This document shows positions 54,746 through 62,604 of a stretch of 64,000 nucleotides of DNA, in pieces (the stretch's first letter is position 1; every line of letters starts with the position of its first letter). The notes beneath the pieces were generated by a model, which was given only the letters and a program-made list of their open reading frames with translations, was not told where the DNA came from and ran no database searches. This DNA comes from DASYKT01 sp963718105 (GTDB lineage: Bacteria > Acidobacteriota > Blastocatellia > Pyrinomonadales > Pyrinomonadaceae). The stretch spans positions 3,224,001 to 3,288,000 of the forward strand of contig OY970352.1 of assembly GCA_963718105.1 (NCBI GenBank), given 5' to 3'. Position numbers and translations under genes: made by a program.

Positions 54746-55657
54746 ACCCAGGCTAATATACGGCGCACTTTCGGCGCTAGCGAGTAGGCCCACATTCGCG
54801 CCCACATGCCCGGCTAACCAACGAGTGTTAGCGAGGTTGGTTGGCGAAGGCAATGGTGGGCGTAGAGAGTTCAATAATATTCTTATTTTCGCGATTAGCT
54901 CTTAAGACTTTATTCACTCGCTCCAAAAACCGTAACCACGAAAATTCCCTAATTCACACGAAACAAAAAGAACTTCCAAAACCATCATCGCCATCCGCAC
55001 CAAATAAAATATATGATTCACTCGTCTGCTGCGTGCGACGGGCTCTGGCCATAAGCGGTCAAAAAAGCCTTGAGCACGCCGGGTTCGCCTGACGGCCTGC
55101 GGAGCGATGCGATAGCGCATCTCTTCCGAATGAAGTCAGGCTTTGACCTGGGAGCGTCGCTTTAGCGTAATCCCGGGGACATCAAACCATTAAAGCTAGC
55201 CGCGACTTGCCCGTGTCGCCGGCGAAATTTCAATACCGGGCCGGTACGCTGCGAGACTCCGCTTGGTTCCACCCTCGCAGAAAGAGCCCGTTAAATGTTT
55301 TAAGAGAGCCGAGCTAAACGTGTAAAACTCCCGAGCTTAGATCTTTCCGGATCGCCGCCCGTTGTCCATCCCGCCGCCCGCAGCAGACCAAAAAAACAGT
55401 AAGCAGTAAGCCGCTGCTTAACTCCCTCCTACAAAAGGAGGGGTGACGCGCGCTTCGCGTGACGGGGTGGTTCTCTCTGTTCGCGCGGCTATGCCGCAGT
55501 GATGTGCGGTAAGCCTATGTCTGACAGCACAAAACCGTGTCTTTCTTTCAAATCTTAAAAAATTCTTATTTCTACAACATTCCGTTCACACGGTTTTAAT
55601 AGAGGATTGTTATTCTCTGCTCTGATCTTAAAAAATGAACAAGGAGCATACATATTT
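54746..55657. other. Gene-free stretch of about 900 bp with repeats and structured segments
   Basis: No protein-coding gene supported. It contains: a CTAACCAACGAGTGTTAGCG palindrome cluster (about 54815-54850), an RNA-like segment (55035-55400, described separately), a CCCTCCT/AGGAGGG hairpin (about 55424-55442) with GCGCGCTTCGCGTGACGGGG beyond it, and the promoter region of the acidic microgene. Confidence 0.5.
55035..55400 (+). ncRNA. tmRNA-like pseudoknotted segment (unproven)
   Basis: GTCGCTTTAGCGTAA (55156-55170) reads -VALA-stop and resembles a tmRNA tag end. Downstream an H-type pseudoknot is clear: stem 1 GCGAC/GTCGC (55202-55206 / 55215-55219), stem 2 GCCCG/CGGGC (55209-55213 / 55237-55241). 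A hairpin CTGCGAG/CTCGCAG (55249-55255 / 55274-55280) follows. GCTAAACGTGTA and TTTCCGGATCG near the 3' part recall tmRNA helix 2 and the start of the tRNA-like domain. I found no T-arm and no CCA end, so this could also be a decayed tmRNA or an unrelated RNA. Confidence 0.25.
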
Positions 55658-55789
55658 ATGAGCACTGATGTTAAAGATATTGAAGAAGTAGATGTGGCCC
55701 CCGAAGAAGTGGCCGAAGATGAAGATGGCAACGAGGCGGATGAAGAGTCCGACGAAGAGCCGGAAGACGAAAGCGGTCCGGACGAATAA
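55658..55789 (+). CDS. Hyperacidic microprotein (43 aa)
   Basis: AAGGAG lies 14 nt upstream of ATG 55658 (spacing a little long) and a terminator follows the stop, so a real short gene is likely. Of 43 residues, 23 are Asp or Glu and one is Lys. There are no Cys, no signal and no hydrophobic segment. It is probably a disordered acidic peptide, perhaps a DNA mimic or metal/polycation binder; these are guesses. Confidence 0.65.
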   Translation: MSTDVKDIEEVDVAPEEVAEDEDGNEADEESDEEPEDESGPDE

Positions 55790-55825
55790 TTCACTACTGT
55801 AACTATAGATATTCCTTCAGTTTTC

Positions 55826-55853
55826 GGGCGGACTTAACATCCGCCCTTTTTTT
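55826..55853 (+). terminator. Terminator after the acidic microgene
   Basis: GGGCGGA (55826-55832) and TCCGCCC (55840-55846) pair and T7 follows. The remaining DNA up to 56123 has no gene; it must hold the promoter of the phosphoesterase gene. Confidence 0.85.
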
Positions 55854-56123
55854 ATTCTGAAAACTTCGCGGGGAGGTGTGCCGCCCCAAAATCTGCCGCA
55901 AATCTGCTTGCAAAATTTTGCCGCCGGACCTATTATTAACCACCTTAAATTAACTGTGCGGCCGTTCGACGTTTCGATCCCGGGGCATCCCCGGCAAGTC
56001 AGTTTTCAGATACCTCAAGAGCGTCCGCAGTGCGTGAAAAAACCACTTGAAACCCGGAGATCCTTGTCTTTTTGATCTTCGTTTTCGCAGAAAGATGTAA
56101 TCACATCACCTCTATAAAATTTT

Positions 56124-58106
56124 ATGTCAACCAAACATACGGCGAATATTTTCATAAAAAACAACACGGACGGTAACGCCCAAATTCAGATGACGCACCA
56201 GTATTCCGACACCACGCCGGACACCGGATCGTGGAGCGCGAGCCCCGGCCAAACCGTCGGGCCGCTGACGGTTCATTTTGAAACGGGTTTCGGCACCGGG
56301 CTCGACTGGTGGTGGATCGTTCTCACGGTAAAGGACGGCGCTACGCCGGGCATCTACACCAGCGGGGGTTCGATCATCGCTCCGAACCGAAAAGAGTGCA
56401 TGCTGCGAGGTTCCGACTCCGGCCAGAACATCACCAACATTGTCGATACCCGCAACTTTAATATCAACCTGAAATCCGGCGCCTGCAGCACGGGCATGAG
56501 CAAGGTCGCGCCCTATTCGCCGATCACCAATGTTTTTGTCGTGATGCTGGAAAACCACTCGTTTGATCATTTGCTGGGATATTCCGCCATCACCGGCACG
56601 GACGCCGTCAGCCACCAGCCGACGCAGATCAACGGCCCTTCCGGCAGCGAAACGAACGTTTTTACAAATTCGCAAAAGCAGCAGCAAACCTGCCAGGTAT
56701 CGGAAAATGGGCAGGAATCTATGACGACCGATCCGGGCCATGAATTTCTCGATACGCTGGAGCAATTATGCGGCGCGGGCACGCCCAATCCCTACACGCC
56801 GGGCCAGCCTAACACGAATGTGAAATACCCGGCGATCGACAATTCCGGCTTTGCGGCCAACTATTCCACCACCACGACCGAGGGCAAAACGCTGCCGACC
56901 GATGCTCACGTCGGCGACATCATGGCCTGCGTCAACCCGCCCCAGTACGTGAACGCGCTTTATACCCTGGCCAAAGAATTTGCCGTCTGTGACAACTGGT
57001 ACTGCTCGATGCCGGGCCCGACCTGGCCGAACCGCTTTTTTGCGATGGGCGCTTCATCGTCAGGTTTGGACAGCAGCCCCACTAAGACCCAGATGGCAAA
57101 GTGGTTCGGGCCGAGCGGCTTTAAGTATAAGAACGGCTCGATCTTTGACCTGATAAAAAAACACGGCATGCAGTATCGCTTGTATAACGATCACAGCAAC
57201 CAGTTTTCCGGCGGGATCTCGCTGGGCGGGCAGATCCCGATCGTGGCCTCGCTCAAAGGCATCACGGTCTTTGACGTCCACGACCTTAAAGATCTTCCCG
57301 GCGACCTTAACTCCGGTTATCCCTACACGTATACTTTTATCGAGCCGAATTACGGCGACATCGTTTTCAATAATTATAAGGGCGGCTCTTCGCAGCACCC
57401 GATGGATAGCCTCGCCGCCGGCGACGCGCTGGTAGCTTACGTTTATAACGCCATCCGCAACTCTCCCGTCTGGAACACCAGCCTGCTGGTCATTACTTAT
57501 GATGAGCACGGCGGATTCTACGATCACACCGTCCCGCCGGCGGCCGTGAGTCCCGGCGACAACCCCGACTACGGGCTTAACGTGTACGGGTTTAATTTCG
57601 AGCAACTCGGCGTCAGGGTCCCGGCGGTGATAGTGTCACCGCTGATCGCAACAAATACGATCGATCACACGGTGTACGATCACACGTCGATCCTGAAAAC
57701 CCTGGAAGGCCTTTTCTCGATGCCTTCACTGACGGCGCGTGACGCAGCGGCAAACGACCTTCGTCACCTGCTCAGCGCGAGCGCTCCGCGCACGGATAGT
57801 CCTGAGTCAATAGCGTTGATGACCGGTGCGTCAGCCCCGTCTGCGGAACCGGCATCGGCGCTGGCCCAGATATCGGCGATGGACAACCCCGTAGCGGATA
57901 TGGAACCGCTGCCGGAAGAAGGAAACGTGTTTGGCTTTTTGCAGGCCGCCGTCAAAGCCGATGTCGATCTTTCAACCAGCGAAGCGGAAAAACAAGCCGC
58001 CATCGCCCGGTTCGAACAGATAAAAACAAAAGGCGACGCCAAGGAATACCTGAGCGAGGTCGCAGCCAAAATAGATGCGGCCAAAGCCGCGCAAAAGAAA
58101 TCGTAA
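56124..58106 (+). CDS. Phospholipase C / acid phosphatase-type phosphoesterase (PF04185)
   Basis: 660 aa. Residues 1-125 are an extra beta-rich N-terminal domain (ANIFIKNNTDGNAQIQMTHQ) resembling crystallin-like or tail-associated folds. From 133 the phosphoesterase domain starts with ITNVFVVMLENHSFDHLLGY; further metal-binding regions are CDNWYCSMPGPTWPNRFFAM and LLVITYDEHGGFYDHTVPPA. The C-terminal 100 residues are Ala/Ser-rich and helical. No signal peptide is visible, unlike most family members, so export by another route or an intracellular role is open. No clear SD. Confidence 0.85.
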   Translation: MSTKHTANIFIKNNTDGNAQIQMTHQYSDTTPDTGSWSASPGQTVGPLTVHFETGFGTGLDWWWIVLTVKDGATPGIYTSGGSIIAPNRKECMLRGSDSGQNITNIVDTRNFNINLKSGACSTGMSKVAPYSPITNVFVVMLENHSFDHLLGYSAITGTDAVSHQPTQINGPSGSETNVFTNSQKQQQTCQVSENGQESMTTDPGHEFLDTLEQLCGAGTPNPYTPGQPNTNVKYPAIDNSGFAANYSTTTTEGKTLPTDAHVGDIMACVNPPQYVNALYTLAKEFAVCDNWYCSMPGPTWPNRFFAMGASSSGLDSSPTKTQMAKWFGPSGFKYKNGSIFDLIKKHGMQYRLYNDHSNQFSGGISLGGQIPIVASLKGITVFDVHDLKDLPGDLNSGYPYTYTFIEPNYGDIVFNNYKGGSSQHPMDSLAAGDALVAYVYNAIRNSPVWNTSLLVITYDEHGGFYDHTVPPAAVSPGDNPDYGLNVYGFNFEQLGVRVPAVIVSPLIATNTIDHTVYDHTSILKTLEGLFSMPSLTARDAAANDLRHLLSASAPRTDSPESIALMTGASAPSAEPASALAQISAMDNPVADMEPLPEEGNVFGFLQAAVKADVDLSTSEAEKQAAIARFEQIKTKGDAKEYLSEVAAKIDAAKAAQKKS

Positions 58107-58112
58107 TAATTA

Positions 58113-58203
58113 TTAACGGTGAGTGGTTAGTGGTTAATGAATAATGAATAGTGACAATGATTAACAAGGATAAAGGTTGCCACTATTCACTAATCACTAT
58201 TCA
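58113..58203. repeat. Word-hairpin of the GTGAxTAGT family
   Basis: GTGAGTGGTTAGTGGTTAAT and GAATAATGAATAGTGAC face CACTATTCACTAATCACTAT. It separates the phosphoesterase and zinc-ribbon genes; related words occur at 12845 and 19930. Confidence 0.6.
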
Positions 58204-58211
58204 TTGATTTT

Positions 58212-58625
58212 ATGTACCGGTTCTGCTTTAAGTGCAAATGGGAAGGCGAAACCGCTGAGAAACTTTGCCCGCGCTGTCGCAAACCTACCCAGACCAGGGG
58301 TTTTATCCGCGCTACCGGGGCGGCGCTGGCCGCGCTGGGCGGAGTTTTGATCGTGATAATGGGCGCGGTCACGATCGCCGTTATTGGCATTATCGGGCAG
58401 AGCGGAAAACCGGGCACAAGCGCGCGCTTTACCGGTACCAAAGATCAGATGCTGATGATTTTCGCCGTGTTCGGATTCGTACTGCTGTTTGGTTTTGTAG
58501 CGGTGATCGCCGGGCTCTGGCAGCTAATTTTCGGCCGGCGAAATATGGTCCTTGTCTATTTCATTCTCTTCCTCGGCGGTGTGTTTCTGATCGGTGGCAG
58601 CATAGTCCAGATGTTTTTGGATTGA
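58212..58625 (+). CDS. Zinc-ribbon membrane protein (137 aa)
   Basis: An N-terminal CFKC and CPRC pair (residues 5-22) forms a zinc ribbon. Three hydrophobic segments follow (roughly 37-62, 80-105 and 112-135). Small proteins of this layout are usually of unknown function and sit in the inner membrane. No clear SD. Confidence 0.65.
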   Translation: MYRFCFKCKWEGETAEKLCPRCRKPTQTRGFIRATGAALAALGGVLIVIMGAVTIAVIGIIGQSGKPGTSARFTGTKDQMLMIFAVFGFVLLFGFVAVIAGLWQLIFGRRNMVLVYFILFLGGVFLIGGSIVQMFLD

Positions 58626-58635
58626 AGAATATTAA

Positions 58636-58725
58636 TTAACCATAGAGAGCACAGAGTCACAGAAAAGAATTATTAGATCTGTTTTTAAACCCTCTGTGAA
58701 CTCTGTGCTCTCTGTGGTTGATATT
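58636..58725. repeat. Inverted repeat with ACCATAGAGAGCACAGAG words
   Basis: AACCATAGAGAGCACAGAGT and a following CACAG face CTCTGTGAACTCTGTGCTCT and CTGTGGTT. Related CACAGAG words occur in the rpmD-rplO spacer. Confidence 0.7.
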
Positions 58726-58776
58726 TCCGGTTTTCTGGCACGGTGATTGCGAAATACATAGGCGGAGGTAATTATT

Positions 58777-59226
58777 ATGTATTACAACAGTTCACTGAAA
58801 CAATTCCAGAGGTTCGGTTTAATTCTCTCCTTAAATATTGGCTTAATTGCACTTACAAACACATTGGCGCAGGCCCAATACCCCACTTACAGGGGTTATG
58901 ACCGCAATAACCGTAACGACCGCTATGATAATAACTATCGTTATAATGCGCTGGAGCAGGCGCGGCAGAACGGTTATCGCGACGGCCTTAACGACGGCTC
59001 CGATGCCGCCAGAGAAGGCGACCGCTTTCATCCGCAGAATTCGGGCGACTGGCAAAAAGGGACCAACGGTTATGAAGACCGTTTTGGAAGCAAGAATGCC
59101 TATCGAAGCGCCTACCGCGACGCCTATATGCAGGGATACCGCGAGGGCTTTGATCGCGTAAGAGATCGCCGCGGCAATTACAATAGGGGTAACAATAACC
59201 GGGTCTATAACAGGAGAAATTACTAA
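58777..59226 (+). CDS. Secreted Tyr/Arg/Asn-rich protein with YRDG repeats
   Basis: 149 aa. GGAGG lies before the ATG. A signal peptide ends near LAQAQ (residue 34). The mature chain alternates Tyr-Arg/Asn-Arg and has two helical blocks of the form NGYRDGLNDGSDAAREG and SAYRDAYMQGYREGF. It is an envelope or outer-surface protein of unknown function. A terminator follows at 59261. Confidence 0.7.
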   Translation: MYYNSSLKQFQRFGLILSLNIGLIALTNTLAQAQYPTYRGYDRNNRNDRYDNNYRYNALEQARQNGYRDGLNDGSDAAREGDRFHPQNSGDWQKGTNGYEDRFGSKNAYRSAYRDAYMQGYREGFDRVRDRRGNYNRGNNNRVYNRRNY

Positions 59227-59260
59227 ACAGATACCTGTCCTCACGCTACACGACGAAAAG

Positions 59261-59289
59261 ACGCGGCTTCGCTAGAGGCCGCGTTTTTT
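59261..59289 (+). terminator. Terminator after the YRDG-repeat gene
   Basis: ACGCGGC (59261-59267) and GCCGCGT (59278-59284) pair and T6 follows. The MITE-like element starts at its last T. Confidence 0.8.
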
Positions 59290-59408
59290 ACTGGGAGCGC
59301 GGACGTCACGTCCGCCAAGGTTGTCGCAGACAACCTAATTGCTTTTTAAATTAAGCGTCCAAATAGAACGCAGCGGCCTTTTGCGGACGGGACGTCCGCG
59401 CTCCCAGT
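59289..59408. repeat. MITE-like inverted repeat, copy 2
   Basis: Left arm 59289-59315 and right arm 59383-59408 share CTGGGAGCGCGGACGT and the GCGGACG(G/T)GACGTCC core. The inner hairpin is GGTTGTCGCAGACAACC, a changed but still pairing version of that in copy 1. Confidence 0.85.
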
Positions 59409-59498
59409 TAGGCTGTCTTTTTTCCTTTCCAGCCGACACTGTTAGTTAAACCGATTACACACCTGCGGTTTAGAAGTATGTTTTTTAGGAGAGATGTA

Positions 59499-60323
59499 AT
59501 GAAAAAAAGTTTGATGTTCTTATTAATGTTAATGGTTGTGGGCTCGGTGCCGGTACTGACGCGCGCTGATGTCCGCGATCGGATCTTTGATTTTACCGAC
59601 CAGTACTACGCCCAGAATGGCGTGGATATCACTAAGATATTTAACCGCCGCCAGGTGACCGGAAACGGTAACTCGGTTTTCGATAATCCGAATTTTTCCT
59701 TTCAGCGAAACGTTCGCGCTTCGCGTTTGAACCCGGCCTACAGCGACAATGGCACGCCTACTTTTTGGGCGGTGATGGGCGATCTGGATAACGGCGGCTT
59801 TCTCAATAACCGCGCCGGACAGCGGGCCCGCGATATTGCCAACAGCTACATTCTGTATGTTTTCCCCACCCGTACCGGAAACCAGATCGGCCTCGGCAAC
59901 AATCGCCAGGCGGATATCGTCGATCTGCGCGGCGGATATTTCAGCAACGATCCGCTCGGATTGTGGCTGCACGTTTGGGTGAGTTACACCGACGCCGCTT
60001 TTAACACCCGCGAAGGACAGAAACAGTTGACCCAACTGCAGCGCAAGAACGGCCTCGCCTCAGACGGCACACCGATCATCAAAACCCTCAGCGAACTGAA
60101 TAATTTGCTGGATAAGGGTCTGGCGCGGAAACGCTTTCGCAACCCGGACGGCTCCGAAGGCCCGATGTACGGCATCTGCCCGGTCATCAAAGACCCGACT
60201 GACGGCGGCATCGTCGTGATCGACACCCTGGCCCAGGTACGCGTGAACGGCGAACCGCTCGAACCCGAACTCCTGCGCCAATTCGACAGCCTGCGCCTGA
60301 TCGGCGATTGGGCAAATAACTAA
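59499..60323 (+). CDS. Secreted protein of unknown function (274 aa)
   Basis: The ATG at 59499 follows TAGGAGAG; an upstream ATG at 59478 lacks this. The signal peptide MKKSLMFLLMLMVVGSVPVL ends near TRA. The mature protein has PTFWAVMGDLDNGGFLNNRA, FPTRTGNQIGLGNNRQADI and LGLWLHVWVSYTDAAFNTRE. No known domain recognised; a beta-rich exported protein is likely. A terminator follows (GGGGCGGGAGC with GCTCGCCCC and T6, 60361-60390). Confidence 0.7.
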   Translation: MKKSLMFLLMLMVVGSVPVLTRADVRDRIFDFTDQYYAQNGVDITKIFNRRQVTGNGNSVFDNPNFSFQRNVRASRLNPAYSDNGTPTFWAVMGDLDNGGFLNNRAGQRARDIANSYILYVFPTRTGNQIGLGNNRQADIVDLRGGYFSNDPLGLWLHVWVSYTDAAFNTREGQKQLTQLQRKNGLASDGTPIIKTLSELNNLLDKGLARKRFRNPDGSEGPMYGICPVIKDPTDGGIVVIDTLAQVRVNGEPLEPELLRQFDSLRLIGDWANN

Positions 60324-60360
60324 ATTCCTCAAATGTAAAAAAATGCTAACTTGGTGATTT

Positions 60361-60390
60361 GGGGCGGGAGCTAAAGCTCGCCCCTTTTTT
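60361..60390 (+). terminator. Terminator after the 274-aa secreted protein gene
   Basis: GGGGCGGGAGC (60361-60371) and GCTCGCCCC (60376-60384) pair, followed by T6. Confidence 0.85.
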
Positions 60391-60391
60391 G

Positions 60392-60503
60392 CTGGGAGCG
60401 CGGACGTCTCGTCCGCAAAGGCTGCTTGGCAGCCTGCCGGGGTGGAGGGAGTAGCAGATGCGTCTCGAACGCTGCGCGTTCGTGCGGACGGGACGGCGGC
60501 GCT
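60392..60503. repeat. MITE-like inverted repeat, copy 3 (degenerate)
   Basis: Left arm 60392-60416 matches the family; the right arm (60484-60503) is mutated (GGACGGCGGCGCT). Inner hairpin AGGCTGCTTGGCAGCCT. It lies between a terminator and the hisC-like gene end. Confidence 0.75.
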
Positions 60504-60505
60504 AC

Positions 60506-61507
60506 TTACAAACCAAATTCTTTAAACGCTTCAAGCAGAGCCTGGTTATCTTCCGGAAGGAGCGAGGTCACGCGGATATAGCTGGGCATATCGGGACGCG
60601 TTCTTATCGAGATTTCCCGGGCGGCTAAATATTCCGGCAGGCCCGCGATCTTTTCTTCGGCCACTTTGATAAGGAAAAAGTTCGCGTCGGACGGGTAGAC
60701 TTTAAGAGAGCCGAAAGAACTCAAATCGCCATAAAATTTGTCGCGATCGGCTTTGATATTACCGCGCACCGTTTGTAAATATTCCTGATCTTCCAGCGCA
60801 GCCTGCGCGGCCGCGAGCGACATTGAATTTACATTCCACGGCAGGCGAAGTTTTGCCAGATGCCCGGCCAGAACGGGGTTTGTGACGACATAACCGACCC
60901 GCAAACCGGCCATTCCATAGGCTTTGGAAAACGTCTTCAAAACCGCGAGGTTCGGATAGCGGTTCACCAGCGGGGCGAAAGTAATGCCCGGATATTCCGC
61001 GTAGGCCTCGTCAATTATCCAAAGACAATCCGGCGTTTTTTCGAGCAGATCCGCCAGGCCGGTTTCATCCAGCAGAATATTTCCCGTCGGGTTGTTCGGG
61101 CTGCTGATCATGCCGAGCGTGGCTTTTTTGTTTTGTGTTTCTTCGATCAACTGCGGCAGCGGAAGCCGCCACGTTTCCTCTTCCAGTTTTACCTCGACAA
61201 AGTCAGCCGCAAAGCGCCGTCCCCCATCGACGAATCGTTCGTACGAAGGATGAGGCGCGATAAGCGTGCCTTTTTTCATCACCAGCCGCAGCAAATAAAT
61301 CGCCGCCAGCGCGTCGCCGGAGCCATTAAAAACCACGAAATTTTCCGGTGAAAGCGCGAAGTGCCCGGCCAGTTTTTCCCGCAGCGAATCGGCCGCCGGC
61401 TCGCCGTAAAAACGATATTCCCTTGCCGCCGCTAACTTTTGCATGGCTTCGGCCGCGCGCGGAGAGCAGCCGTAAGGATTGATCGCAGATTCAAAATGCA
61501 GCGTCAT
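60506..61507 (-). CDS. hisC: Histidinol-phosphate aminotransferase-like PLP enzyme
   Basis: 333 aa, class I/II aminotransferase fold. INPYGCSPRAAEAMQKL near the N-terminus, the PLP-contact region SSPNNPTGNIL, and DEAYAEY are family motifs. The Schiff-base Lys lies in LKTFSKAYGMAGLRVGY. HisC transfers the amino group in histidine synthesis and may also act on Tyr/Phe. It stands alone without other his genes, so CobD-like or aromatic aminotransferase roles cannot be excluded. Confidence 0.8.
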   Translation of the reverse strand: MTLHFESAINPYGCSPRAAEAMQKLAAAREYRFYGEPAADSLREKLAGHFALSPENFVVFNGSGDALAAIYLLRLVMKKGTLIAPHPSYERFVDGGRRFAADFVEVKLEEETWRLPLPQLIEETQNKKATLGMISSPNNPTGNILLDETGLADLLEKTPDCLWIIDEAYAEYPGITFAPLVNRYPNLAVLKTFSKAYGMAGLRVGYVVTNPVLAGHLAKLRLPWNVNSMSLAAAQAALEDQEYLQTVRGNIKADRDKFYGDLSSFGSLKVYPSDANFFLIKVAEEKIAGLPEYLAAREISIRTRPDMPSYIRVTSLLPEDNQALLEAFKEFGL

Positions 61508-61561
61508 AAATTAGAAGTCATTAATATAACCTCAGCGGAACCGGGCGTAAAGAGAAAATGC

Positions 61562-61722
61562 ACTGGGAGCGCGGACGTCCCGTCCGCAAGCTTGTCGCAG
61601 ACAAGCACAGCCTAAAACAACATCGCCGCAAGGAAGCACAAAATTCACAAAATAAATGAAACTTTTTTGCGGCGATCATTTTTCGCGCGAAGCGCTCATT
61701 GCGGACGGGACGTCCCCGCTCC
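61562..61722. repeat. MITE-like inverted repeat, copy 4 (longer, degenerate right arm)
   Basis: Left arm 61562-61587 keeps CTGGGAGCGCGGACGTCC. Inner hairpin GCTTGTCGCAGACAAGC. The right arm 61701-61722 ends mutated (CCCCGCTCC). The interior is about 90 bp longer than in copies 1 and 2. Confidence 0.75.
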
Positions 61723-61794
61723 GACTAAAGCGCTCTTTATTTGTTTTCTGACAACCAATCGCCGATAATACCAATCAAATATCCGAGAAAAAAT

Positions 61795-62502
61795 ATGAAC
61801 AATGGCTATACCGATCATTTTAGTGGCTATTCCGCGGCCGACGCCGAGCCGGATGTGCGGGCCGCATTTATTCGTAAAACCTACCTGCACCTGGCCTGTG
61901 CGATATTGGCTTTTGCGGCAATAGAATTTTTGTTGATTAACTCGCCTATCGCCGCGCCGCTGACGAGCCTGTTGTTTGGCGGCAGGCTGGCCTGGCTGGT
62001 TGTGCTGGTGGCGTTTATGGGCGTTTCCTACCTGGCCAACTGGTGGGCAAATTCACAGACCTCGACGGCCATGCAGTATCTTGGCCTGGCGCTTTATGTC
62101 GTGGCCGAAGCCGTGATCTTCCTGCCTCTGCTGTTTTTGGCGAATCTTTATTTCCCGGGCGCGATCCTTTCGGCGGGCTTTTTGACCTTGCTGCTTTTTG
62201 TCACGCTGACCGCCACTGTTTTTATTACCCGCAAGGATTTTTCTTTCCTGGGGCCGATTCTGATGATAGGCGGTTTCGTCGCGCTGGGAGCTATCGGGCT
62301 CAGCCTCGTCATCGGTTTTAATATGGGAATAATTTTCTCGGCGGTGATGGTGCTTTTTGCCGGCGGAACGATACTTTACAACACTTCGAACGTGCTGCAC
62401 CGGTTCAATCCGAACCAGCATGTGGCGGCTTCCTTAGCGCTTTTTGCCAGCGTCGCACTGCTGTTCTGGTATATCCTGCAGCTCTTTATGTCACGCAGGT
62501 AA
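61795..62502 (+). CDS. BAX inhibitor-1/YccA family membrane protein
   Basis: 235 aa from ATG 61795 (a TTG 18 codons upstream opens the frame). Seven membrane segments. RAAFIRKTYLHLACAILAFA and a final ASLALFASVALLFWYILQLF are typical of YbhL/YccA proteins, which form ion-leak-type or protease-linked channels. The gene is downstream of the MITE copy 4 and probably monocistronic. Confidence 0.8.
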   Translation: MNNGYTDHFSGYSAADAEPDVRAAFIRKTYLHLACAILAFAAIEFLLINSPIAAPLTSLLFGGRLAWLVVLVAFMGVSYLANWWANSQTSTAMQYLGLALYVVAEAVIFLPLLFLANLYFPGAILSAGFLTLLLFVTLTATVFITRKDFSFLGPILMIGGFVALGAIGLSLVIGFNMGIIFSAVMVLFAGGTILYNTSNVLHRFNPNQHVAASLALFASVALLFWYILQLFMSRR

Positions 62503-62504
62503 AT

Positions 62505-62604
62505 TAATTCACAGGGATGGAGGAAATCTAAGGGATAAAACCAGAAAGCAGTTATTAAAATTTTACTCTTACTTTTTATCCCTGTGAATTTCCTTCATCC
62601 TGTA
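62505..62604. repeat. Inverted repeat between the BI-1 and LPG-synthase-TM genes
   Basis: TTCACAGGGATGGAGGAAAT and GGGATAAAA face TTTTATCCCTGTGAATTTCC, CTTCATCCTGT. The right side overlaps the 3' end of the minus-strand gene (stop at 62576). Confidence 0.6.

Noticed and set aside
43334..61722. Insertion sequences with transposase
   Set aside because: The inverted repeats enclose only about 110-160 bp and no transposase-like frame.
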